Origin: JAVVHH01 sp963848035
Lineage (GTDB): Bacteria > Pseudomonadota > Alphaproteobacteria > Acetobacterales > Acetobacteraceae
Direction: 5' to 3'
Assembly (NCBI GenBank): GCA_963848035.1
Contig: CAWKCD010000001.1
Coordinates: forward strand, 3,906,001 to 3,970,000
Length of the DNA stretch: 64,000 nucleotides
In this document: positions 57,005-64,000 of the stretch, piece by piece
Numbering within the stretch: position 1 is the stretch's first letter
How the letters are laid out: the number at the start of each line of letters is the position of its first letter
The notes under the pieces: model-generated
What the model saw: the letters and a program-made list of their open reading frames with translations, nothing else
The model's database searches: none
What the model was told of the DNA's origin: nothing
Translations under genes and position numbers: made by a program

Positions 57005-57950
57005 GGATGTCCGCCTCGCGCAGCAGGTCCGCCTTGGCTTGGAAGTCCGTCGCGATCAGGTCCCGGAGTTGGTCGGGCGTGCCGCCGGTCACCTCGTAGC
57101 CGAGATCCTGCAACTGCTTGCGGATCGCGGGATCCGACAGGGCTTCGTTCGCTGCCGCGTTCAGCTTGGCGATGATCTCGGGCGGGGTCCCCTTCGGCGC
57201 GAGCAGGGCGCCCCAGGCGTAGAACTCGAAACCCGGCAGTCCTGCTTCGGACAGGGTCGGCACGTTCGGAAGCGTCGGCAAGCGCTCCTTGTCGGCGACG
57301 CCGAGGATGATCAGCCGCTTGTCGTCGAGGAACGGCAGTGGGTTGGGCAGCGCGGTGAACCCGACGGGGATGTGGTCTGCCACGATCTCGTTGAGCGCTG
57401 GGGTGGCGCCGCGGAACGGCACGTGCTGCAGCTTGATGCCGGCGGCGCGCATCAGCAGTTCCATGGCGATGTGCTGCGGGCTGCCTTGCCCTCCGGTCGC
57501 GTAATCGATCACGCCGGGCTTGGCTTTCGCGGCGGCGATGAAACCGCCGAGCGTGGTTTCGTGCAGCGACGGGCTGGCGATCAGGGCCCAGTGCAACCGC
57601 GCCAGCTGCACGATGGGCACGAACGCGGTGCGTGGGTCGTAGCCGGCGTCCTTGCGGATGTTCGGCAACACCGTGACGACGCTGTCGTTGACGGCGAGCA
57701 GCGTGTAGCCGTCCGGCGCCGCACGGCTGCCGGCGCGCATGCCGAGCAGCCCCGCCGCGCCCGGCTGGTTGTCGACGAACAGGCTGCCGCCCAGGGTCCG
57801 GCCCATCCGGTCTGCGACGATGCGGGTGATCACGTCCACCGAGCTGCCGGCGGCGAGCGGCTCCAGCACACGGATCGGACGGCGCGGATAGTCTTCGGCG
57901 CGGCACGGCACCGCCCAAAGCAGAACGAGAGCGGCGAAGAGGGCCCTCAC
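56994..57950 (-). CDS. TctC/Bug-family periplasmic solute receptor (copy 1)
   Basis: Bug receptors bind carboxylates and related small molecules for tripartite tricarboxylate transporters. The 318-residue product has a signal peptide (MRALFAALVLLWAVPCRAED), the family start YPRRPIRVLEPLAAGSSVDV, VDNQPGAAGLLGMRAGSRAA and DGYTLLAVND, and ends FQAKADLLREADIHAD. The GTG at 57950 overlaps the amidohydrolase stop. No tctAB genes adjoin it; orphan receptors of this kind are common. Confidence 0.9.
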   Translation of the reverse strand: MRALFAALVLLWAVPCRAEDYPRRPIRVLEPLAAGSSVDVITRIVADRMGRTLGGSLFVDNQPGAAGLLGMRAGSRAAPDGYTLLAVNDSVVTVLPNIRKDAGYDPRTAFVPIVQLARLHWALIASPSLHETTLGGFIAAAKAKPGVIDYATGGQGSPQHIAMELLMRAAGIKLQHVPFRGATPALNEIVADHIPVGFTALPNPLPFLDDKRLIILGVADKERLPTLPNVPTLSEAGLPGFEFYAWGALLAPKGTPPEIIAKLNAAANEALSDPAIRKQLQDLGYEVTGGTPDQLRDLIATDFQAKADLLREADIHAD

Positions 57951-59026
57951 GACGAGAGCCCGAGCAGGCGGGCGGCGTTGCCGCCGAGGATCGCCCTCGT
58001 GTCGTCCTGGCTGAGTGATTGGGTCGCGAGGACCATGTCGACAGGATGCAGCTCCCAGGGGATCGGGAAATCGGTGCCGAGCACGATCTGGCTGGCGCCG
58101 ACTTGGGCGACGAGATGGCGCAGCGCTTCGGGCGTGAACACCAGCGCATCATAGAACATCTGGTTGAGATACTCGCTCGGCTGTTTCTTCAGCACGATGC
58201 CGGGATTGCAGTTCTGCGGCGAGACGAAGCAGCCATGGTCGATGCGCGGAGCGTAGGAGGGCAGGAAGCCGCCACCATGCGCGGCCAGGATCTTGAGGGT
58301 GGGCAACTGGTCGAGCACGCCCTCGAAGATCAGGTGCTCGAGCGCGATGGTGGTTTCGAGCGGATTGCCGATGGTGTTCGAGATCCAGCCATTGCCCTCG
58401 AAGCGCGCCGCCATCTCGGGGATCGCCTGCGGATGGATGAAGAGGGTGGCGCCGAGCGCCTCCGCTTTGGCCAGGAACGGGCGAAACCGCGGTTCGGCGA
58501 AGCTGGCGCCCAGCACGCTGCCGCCGATCGCGGCGCCGCGTATGCCCGGCAGCTTCATTGCCTCCTCGAGCTGCTTGATGGCGAGGTCAGGGAACTGCAT
58601 CGTCAGCGACGCGAAGGCGCCGAAACGGTCGGGGTGCGCGGCGCAGATCTCCGATAGATGCGCGTTCTGGAGCGCGACGATCTTGGCCCCGATCTCACGG
58701 TCGGCGCGATACCAGAACGGGTTGATCGACAGGATCTCCATGTCGATGCCCATGGCGTCCATACTGCGCAGGCGGCCATCGACGCCCTTGGCCAGGAAGT
58801 GTTCGTCGACGCCCTTGGTGGGCGGCAGGATCGCCTGTCCGGACCCGCCCATCAGCGACAGAGCATCCTCGAAAATGCAATGGCTATGGGTGTCGATCGT
58901 GCGCACCGGCGCGCCGCCAATGCTGATGGGACGGCTTACGGCAGCCGGCTGTGCATGGGCGCGGTCGAGCAAGCCGCAGCTGCAAAAAGCCAGCCCGGCG
59001 CCGAGAAAGTTCCTTCGAGTAGCCAC
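57947..59026 (-). CDS. amidohydrolase_2 family protein with Tat signal
   Basis: This family (ACMSD-like) decarboxylates or hydrolyses aromatic or related acids on a metal-dependent barrel. The 359-residue product begins with a twin-arginine signal (ATRRNFLGAGLAFCSCGLLDRAHA), then has the DTHSHCIF metal motif, FIHPQAIPEM, the metal His region ILAAHGGGFLPSYAPRID and the distal Asp in VLGTDFPIPWELHPVD. GGAGG lies 4 nt before the GTG at 59026. It sits 18 nt after the BKACE gene and overlaps TctC as GTGA. Export is unusual for this family and may be a sign of periplasmic action. Confidence 0.85.
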   Translation of the reverse strand: MATRRNFLGAGLAFCSCGLLDRAHAQPAAVSRPISIGGAPVRTIDTHSHCIFEDALSLMGGSGQAILPPTKGVDEHFLAKGVDGRLRSMDAMGIDMEILSINPFWYRADREIGAKIVALQNAHLSEICAAHPDRFGAFASLTMQFPDLAIKQLEEAMKLPGIRGAAIGGSVLGASFAEPRFRPFLAKAEALGATLFIHPQAIPEMAARFEGNGWISNTIGNPLETTIALEHLIFEGVLDQLPTLKILAAHGGGFLPSYAPRIDHGCFVSPQNCNPGIVLKKQPSEYLNQMFYDALVFTPEALRHLVAQVGASQIVLGTDFPIPWELHPVDMVLATQSLSQDDTRAILGGNAARLLGLSS

Positions 59027-59044
59027 GTGTCCTCCGTCCTCTGT

Positions 59045-59920
59045 TTACCGGGACTTCAGTCCGAGGATCGCGCGCGCCTCCGCAACGGTCGCGATCTCGC
59101 CGCCAAGTTCGTCGACGATGTGCACGGCCTTGCGCACCATGGCCGCATTGTCCGGCGCCAAGACGCCACGGCGGAGATTGACCGCGTCCTCGAGCCCCAC
59201 GCGCACGTGGCCGCCGAGCAGGAACGCTTGTGCCACCATCGGAAAGGCCATGCGGCCGATTCCGAAGCCGGCCCACACCGCATCCGGCGGCAAGATCGAG
59301 CGCGCATAGGCCATGGTCTGCGGCGTCATCTCGAAGCCGTAGCGGATGCCGGTCACGATTTGGAACAGCGCCGGGCTCTCCAGCACGCCGTCTTTCAACA
59401 GTTGCTTGGCGAGTTGGATGTCACCGCTGTCGAACACTTCGAGTTCCGGCTTGCTGCCGGCCTCCTTCATCGCGCGCGCCATCGCCGTGATGCTTTCCGG
59501 CGCGTTGATGACGGCGGAGGTGCCGGACCACATGGTGTTGAGGTCCAGCGTGCAGATCTCCGGCTTGAGCGCGAGCACGTGCTCGACGCGGCGCATCGGC
59601 GCCATCAGCGTCGTGCCGGGCCCGGCGACGCTCGGATCGTCCTTGCCGGGCACGAAGCGCTGGCCGGGTCCGGTGGTGAGATTGATGATGACGTCGGTGC
59701 CGCTGTCGCGGATGCGCTCGACGACTTCGCGGTAATGCGCGAGTTCCATCGAGGGACGGCCATCGGGATGGCGCACGTGAATGTGCGTGATGGCGGCGCC
59801 TTCCTTGGCGGCGCCGATGCAGGCTTCGGCAATCTGCTGCGGCGTGCAGGGGAGTCCTGGATGTTGCGCCAGCGTGGTCTGGTTGCCGGTGACCGCACAG
59901 CTGACGATCGTTTTGCTCAT
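59045..59920 (-). CDS. BKACE-family (DUF849) beta-keto acid cleavage enzyme
   Basis: These zinc enzymes cleave a beta-keto acid with acetyl-CoA into an acetoacetate-like product and a CoA ester. The 291-residue barrel has SCAVTGNQTTLAQHPGLPCT, the metal His pair in THIHVRHPDG, INLTTGPGQRFV, GIRYGFEMTPQ and the Glu-containing GHVRVGLEDAVNLRRGVLAP. AGGGAG precedes the ATG at 59920. It heads the minus-strand catabolic operon and diverges from the TetR gene over the palindrome. The actual beta-keto acid is unknown. Confidence 0.9.
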   Translation of the reverse strand: MSKTIVSCAVTGNQTTLAQHPGLPCTPQQIAEACIGAAKEGAAITHIHVRHPDGRPSMELAHYREVVERIRDSGTDVIINLTTGPGQRFVPGKDDPSVAGPGTTLMAPMRRVEHVLALKPEICTLDLNTMWSGTSAVINAPESITAMARAMKEAGSKPELEVFDSGDIQLAKQLLKDGVLESPALFQIVTGIRYGFEMTPQTMAYARSILPPDAVWAGFGIGRMAFPMVAQAFLLGGHVRVGLEDAVNLRRGVLAPDNAAMVRKAVHIVDELGGEIATVAEARAILGLKSR

Positions 59921-59974
59921 GGACGCTCCCTGGACCTCGTCCGCTTGACAAGCGGCTTGCTGCCGGGGACGCTA

Positions 59975-59988
59975 TACGAACGTTCGTA
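59975..59988. promoter_or_regulatory. candidate TetR operator, TACGAACGTTCGTA
   Basis: A perfect 14-bp palindrome lies in the 84-bp gap between the divergent BKACE and tetR genes, 17 nt from the tetR start. On the minus strand TTGACT overlaps its edge, so a bound repressor could block transcription of the BKACE operon and of tetR. Size and placement are typical of TetR operators; binding is inferred. Confidence 0.65.
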
Positions 59989-60004
59989 CTAGTCAAGGCG
60001 AGGG

Positions 60005-60674
60005 ATGGGAGACAGCGTCAGCAGCGATCCGCGCCCGGTGAAGCAGCGTCTGCTCGAAGCGGGTGAGGAGCTATTCGCCGAGCATGGCTGGAACGGCGTC
60101 AGCATCCGCACGATCGCGGCCAAGGCGGAGGTCAGCCTGGCGGCACTGAACTATCATTTCGGTGAGAAGGAGAAGCTGCTCGCGGAAATATTCGCCGCTA
60201 GGGCGCGACCGATCGCGGCGGAGCGGATCCGCCTGCTAGAGGCGCTGCGGGCCGACGGAGACCTGTCGCTGGAGACGGTGATCGAGGCGTTCCTGAGCCC
60301 GGCGCTGACGGTCAGCACCGAGTTCGGCGGCCGTGTGTTCATCAAATTGCGGGCACGGTTGGCGACGGAGCCGGTCGCCTTCAGCCGCCGCATCCTCGCC
60401 GACGCATTCGATGAGTTCGAGCCGCCTCTATCTCGCCGCGCTGCAGGATCTCTTGCCGGATCTCGCGCCGGCGGACCTGGCCTGGCGGTTCCATTTCTCG
60501 CTCGGCGCGATGTTGTACACCATGGCCGATCCCGGCCGCATTCAATCGTTGACGAATGGCGTCTGCGACCCGAGCGACGCCCAGGCTGCGCTTCGCCATC
60601 TCGTGCCGTTCCTGGCCGCCGGATTCCGCTCGGCGTCACCCGAAAAACCAGCTCGCCGCGCGCGGCGCAAATAA
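60005..60674 (+). pseudogene. TetR-family regulator, frame broken near 60418
   Basis: The first frame has the TetR DNA-binding domain: KQRLLEAGEELFAEHGWNGV, SIRTIAAKAEVSLAALNYHF and GEKEKLLAEIFAAR. It shifts after ILADAFDEF. The C-terminal ligand-binding part continues in another frame as SRLYLAALQDLLPDLAPADL, RFHFSLGAMLYTMADPGRI and a basic end at 60674. One extra G in TTCGAGC explains it; without correction the protein has a foreign tail of about 100 residues. It faces the palindrome and probably controls both flanking operons. The ATG at 60005 begins MGDSVSSD. Confidence 0.82.
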
Positions 60675-60693
60675 TCGTTCCGAGGAGACGAAC

Positions 60694-61677
60694 ATGGACG
60701 TGCATCATCCAGCCCCGACCCGAGTGACCCGCAAGGAGCTCGACGAAACCGCCGCACGGCTGAAGAACTGGGGCAAGTGGGGCCCCGACGACCAGGTCGG
60801 GACGCTGAATTACACGACGGCGGAAGATATCGTGAAAGCGGCGCAGCTGGTCCGCACCGGACAGGTGATCTCGCTGGCGCTGAACTACGACAAGGACGGC
60901 CCTCAGGGCGGGAAGACGAAATTCCCGCCGGTCGGCCGCTTCAATCCGGTGCATACGATGCTGCGCAGCGGCTCGGACGCGTATTCCGGCACGCTCGACA
61001 AGCGCGGCATCCTGTCCGCTGACGACATGGTGCTATTCCCGCTGCAGGCCGGCACGCATTGGGACGGGCTCGGCCACATCTTCTATGACCACCATATGTG
61101 GAACGGCTACGATTGCCGCGAGGTCTCCTCGTTCGGCGCGGCAAAAGCTGGGATCGAGCACACGAAGGAGAAGATGATCGGCCGCGGCGTGCTGCTCGAC
61201 ATTCCCCGCCATCTCGGGCTCGACTGGCTGCCGGACGGGTTCGCGATCAAGAACGACCTGCTGGACGCGGTCTGCGCGGCGCAGGGCGTGACGGTGGGGC
61301 GGGGCGATCACCTGCTGATCCGCACCGGGCAGATGGAGCAGTGCCTCGCCGCCGGGTCATGGGACGGCTATCCCGGAGGGGACGCGCCGGGATTGGACTT
61401 CGAGACGCTCGACTGGCTGCAGGAGAAGCAGGTCTCGGCGATCGCGACCGACACCTGGGGCGTCGAAGTCCGGCCGAACAATACCGAGGGGATCAACCAG
61501 CCCTGGCATTGGATTTGTATCCCGATCATGGGGCTGACCATGGGCGAGATCTTCAAGCTGGACGAACTCGCGCGCGCCTGTGCGGCCGACAAGGTCTACG
61601 AATTCCTGTTCGTCGCGCCGGCGCTGCCGATCACGGGTGCGGTCGGTTCACCACTCAACCCGATCGTCATCCGCTAA
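60694..61677 (+). CDS. cyclase-family metal hydrolase (kynurenine formamidase-like)
   Basis: This PF04199-type hydrolase acts on amide or lactone bonds with a bound metal. The 327-residue product has the signature QAGTHWDGLGHIFYDHHMWN (HxGTHxD-like), GRGVLLDIPRHLGLDWLP, GDHLLIRTGQMEQ and SAIATDTWGVEVRPN with HWICIPIMGLTMGE. AGGAG lies 7 nt before the ATG at 60694. It follows tetR by 19 nt. Substrate unknown; a ring-opening or amide hydrolysis step in the local pathway is plausible. Confidence 0.87.
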   Translation: MDVHHPAPTRVTRKELDETAARLKNWGKWGPDDQVGTLNYTTAEDIVKAAQLVRTGQVISLALNYDKDGPQGGKTKFPPVGRFNPVHTMLRSGSDAYSGTLDKRGILSADDMVLFPLQAGTHWDGLGHIFYDHHMWNGYDCREVSSFGAAKAGIEHTKEKMIGRGVLLDIPRHLGLDWLPDGFAIKNDLLDAVCAAQGVTVGRGDHLLIRTGQMEQCLAAGSWDGYPGGDAPGLDFETLDWLQEKQVSAIATDTWGVEVRPNNTEGINQPWHWICIPIMGLTMGEIFKLDELARACAADKVYEFLFVAPALPITGAVGSPLNPIVIR

Positions 61678-61724
61678 GATCATCCGGCAGCGCGGCGAAG
61701 ACCGCGCGCCGAGGGAGGGTGAAC

Positions 61725-62703
61725 ATGACCGTATCGCTGACCAGGAGAACCGCGTTCGCCAGTGCCGCCGCAATGGCGGTCGGCTGGAAGCGGGCGCGCG
61801 CCGCCGACTACCCGACCCGGCCGGTGCGGTTCATCGTGCCGTTCGCGCCGGCCGGGCCGACCGATATCATGGCGCGAATCCTGGCCAACCAGCTCGGCGC
61901 CAAACTGAACGGCTCGGTCATCGTCGAGAACCGGCCCGGCGCCGGCGGCAATATCGGCACCGCCGTCGTCGCCCGGGCCGAGCCGGACGGTTACACGCTG
62001 TTGATCGATTCGAGCGCGTTCACCGTCAATCCGAGCCTCTACAAGCGGTGCCCCTACGACCCGGTCAAGGACTTCGCGCCCGATCGGCGAACTCGGCACC
62101 TCGCCCAACGTCTTCGTCGCCAGCCCAGGCTCCGGCATCACGTCGATCCAGCAATTGGTGGCGCGGTGCAAGGCCGATCCGAGCGCGATCAGTTACGCCA
62201 ACCCCGGCATCGGCACGACGCCGCAGCTCTCCGGCGAGTTGTTGAAGCTGATGGCCGGGATCACCATGACTTCGGTGCCGTTCGGCGGCGCGGGTCCCGC
62301 GGTGCAGGCGGTGCTCGGCAGCACAACGCCGGTCGCCTGCGTCGCATTGCCGCCCGCGCGGCCATTGATCGCGAGCGGCGGGCTCGTGCCGCTGGCGGTC
62401 ACCGGCGAGAAGCGCTGGTTCGATCTGCCGGACACGCCGACGATGGTCGAGCTGGGCTATGGCGACTTCATCGCCGAAACGTTCCAGGCTTTTCTCGCGC
62501 CCGCCAACACGCCACAGCCGATCCTGGCCGCGCTGAGCACGGCGACGCTCGCCATCCTGCGCGATCCGGCCATCGTCGCGCAGCTCCACGGCAACGGGCT
62601 CGACGTCGTCGCGAGCACGCCCGAAGCGTTCGCCAAACGGATCGTCGCCGACGTCGAGAAATGGCGGGACGTGATCGCGAAGGCGCGGATCCCGCAGGTC
62701 TGA
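61725..62703 (+). pseudogene. TctC/Bug-family solute receptor (copy 2), frame broken near 62079
   Basis: The protein starts with a Tat-like signal (SLTRRTAFASAAAMAVGWKRARA), then PVRFIVPFAPAGPTDIMARI, ENRPGAGGNIGTAVVARAEP and DGYTLLIDSS, as in copy 1. The frame breaks after DPVKDFAP; the expected IGELGTSPNVFVASPGSGIT and the C-terminal domain continue in another frame to 62703. One extra C in a CCC run explains it. It lies between the cyclase and the enolase-family gene and near tctB, so it may be the receptor for the transporter that begins at the right edge. Confidence 0.83.
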
Positions 62704-62707
62704 TCCG

Positions 62708-63873
62708 GTGCGCATCACCGCCATAAGAGAGCGCGCCGTCCCGGTCCGATCGGCTATGCGCAACGCCGCGTTCGATTTCTCGGAGATGACCACCTCGGTC
62801 GTAGCGGTCATCACCGACGTGATCCGCGAAGGGCGCCCGGTGATCGGCTACGCCTTCAACTCGACCGGCCGCTACGCCTGTGGCGCGTCGATGCGCGAGC
62901 GTTTCATCCCGCGGCTGCTTTCGGCCGATCCGCAGACGCTGCTCGACGAAGCCGGGATGCTCGACCCGGCCAAGTGTGCGGCCCGCATGCAGCTCCGCGA
63001 GAAACCCGGCGGCGATGCGGAGCGGTCGGTTCCGATCGGCACGATCGAGGTCGCGATCTGGGACGCGGTCGCGAAGGCGCTGGACCGTCCGCTGTGGCGG
63101 CTGCTCGTCGGAGCGCTACGGCAGCGCATCGACGGCTACGCAGGTGCCGGTTTATGTCGGCGGTGGCTGGTATCAGCCAGGCGACGATCTCGCGGCCCTG
63201 CGCGACGAGGTCCACCGCCATCTCGACGCCGGTTACACCGCGCTGAAGATCAAGACCGGCGGGGTCCCGCTCGACGATGATTGCCGTCGACTGGACGTGG
63301 TGCTGGGTATCCTCGGCGATGGTTCGCGGCTGGCAGTGGACGCGAACGGCGCATTGTCGCCGGAGCGGTCGCGTGGCCTATGCCGAGCGGCTGGCGCCCT
63401 ATGGTCTGCGCTGGTTCGAGGAGCCGTGCGCGCCGCAGGCGTTCGGGGAGTTCGCGGCGCTGGCCGGGCTATATGCGCCGCCGCTGGCGACCGGCGAGAA
63501 TCTGTTTTGCGCGGCCGATGTCGAGAACCTGCTGCAGTTCGGCGGGTTCCGGCCCGGACATGACGTTCTGCAGGTCGACCCGCCGCATGCTTATGGGATC
63601 GCCGCCTATGCCGCGATGATCCAGCGGATCGAGGCCCTCGGTGTAAGCCGCGCCTGCGTGTTTCCGCATGGCGGCAACATGATGTCGTTCGCGGTGGCGG
63701 CCGGGTTGGGCTTGGGCGGTTGCGAGGCGTATCCCGGGGTGTTCGGCGCGTTCGGCGGCTATGCCGAGGGGATGACGGTCCGGGACGGCATGCTGTCGCT
63801 GCCGGACTGTCCGGGCATCGGCTTCGAGCGGCAGCCGGCGCTGTTTCCGTTGATGCGGGAGCTGTCGGCGTGA
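62708..63873 (+). pseudogene. enolase-superfamily (mandelate racemase/muconate lactonizing type) enzyme, two frame breaks
   Basis: The three frames together give a full enzyme: MRITAIRERAVPVRSAMRNA and a capping domain, TALKIKTGG (catalytic KxK), RLAVDANGAL (metal Asp), LRWFEEPCAP (metal Glu), ATGENLF (metal Glu) and RACVFPHGGNMMSF (catalytic His). Breaks fall near 63143 (after IDGYA) and near 63374 (around SPER). Each needs one base removed or two added. If real, the gene is dead. The enzyme would abstract a proton alpha to a carboxylate and epimerise or dehydrate. GTG 62708 follows the TctC stop by 4 nt. Confidence 0.82.
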
Positions 63874-64000
63874 CGCGGTTCGGACGCAACCGGGACTATC
63901 TCGCCGGCGCGCTGGTCGCCCTGATCGGCGCCGGTGCGATCGAGCAGGGTGGGCAGTATGGCATCGGCACGCTCACCAGCATGGGGTCGGGGTTTTTCCC
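63870..64000 (+). CDS. tctB: TctB-family small membrane subunit, 3' end outside window
   Basis: About 43 residues are visible: MTRFGRNRDYLAGALVALIG then GAGAIEQGGQYGIGTLTSMG and SGFFP, matching the N-terminus of TctB (DUF1468) proteins, with one membrane segment. The GTG at 63870 overlaps the previous stop as GTGA. tctA is expected further right. It gives the catabolic region its own tripartite transporter. Confidence 0.8.
   Translation, partial: MTRFGRNRDYLAGALVALIGAGAIEQGGQYGIGTLTSMGSGFF

Noticed and set aside
59945..59978. TTGACA with TATACG as a tetR promoter
   Set aside because: The spacer would be 22 nt, too long for a sigma70 promoter.

Overview
The window is about 64 kb of GC-rich, gene-dense bacterial DNA with many GTG starts and with ATGA, GTGA or TGATG overlaps between neighbouring genes. 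The PhyR/NepR/EcfG-type stress module, a GTTC-N7-GTTC SOS box, the order trpE-trpG-trpD-trpC-moaC-moeA-lexA, gltX near comEC, and abundant TctC/Bug receptors together suggest an alphaproteobacterium, probably Rhodospirillales/Acetobacteraceae. That assignment is inference from gene content, not a phylogeny. I see no rRNA, tRNA or CRISPR array, and no gene-free stretch longer than about 300 bases except the transposase remnant at 39.7-40.2 kb.

Region 1 (1-15.6 kb) joins alpha-glucan/trehalose metabolism to the general stress response. On the minus strand glgE, a treS-maltokinase fusion, glgB, treZ and malQ (cut by the left edge) form a tight operon. The response regulator phyR lies directly upstream in the same direction. 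Diverging from phyR are two EcfG-like sigma factor genes, nepR and a membrane HisKA_2-type sensor kinase.

Region 2 (15.7-25.2 kb) holds an M20 amidohydrolase, cydDC, a small OmpA-like lipoprotein gene, recQ (frame broken), a YddA/SbmA-like ABC exporter (frame broken), a DUF3253 gene and a degenerate EAL-domain protein.

Region 3 (25.3-37.8 kb, all minus) is a housekeeping run read as gltX, pyrB, a dihydroorotase-like gene lacking its metal ligands, plsY, dprA, topA, two unknown small genes, rnr, a C-terminal processing protease gene and rpmG. Region 4 (37.9-53.0 kb) has comEC, which appears to lack its OB-fold, an IS5-type transposase fragment, a frame-broken GT8 glycosyltransferase, then lexA, moeA, moaC, trpCDGE and ppiD on the minus strand, tpiA on the plus strand, and secF/secD on the minus strand.

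Region 5 (53.1-64 kb) is an accessory catabolic region. It has an amidase, a deacetylase-like gene, an Ldh-family oxidoreductase, a cupin, two TctC receptors, an amidohydrolase_2, a BKACE (DUF849) enzyme, a TetR regulator facing a perfect palindrome, a cyclase-family hydrolase, an enolase-superfamily enzyme and the start of tctB. Genes diverge from the TetR operator region. The substrate is unknown.

Nine single-base frame breaks occur in otherwise well-conserved genes: recQ, the ABC exporter, the transposase, the GT8 gene, secD, tetR, tctC2 and twice in the enolase-family gene. Several lie in short homopolymers and one is in secD. Sequencing or assembly indels are therefore a serious alternative to real pseudogenes, and I annotate these genes as reconstructed spans.
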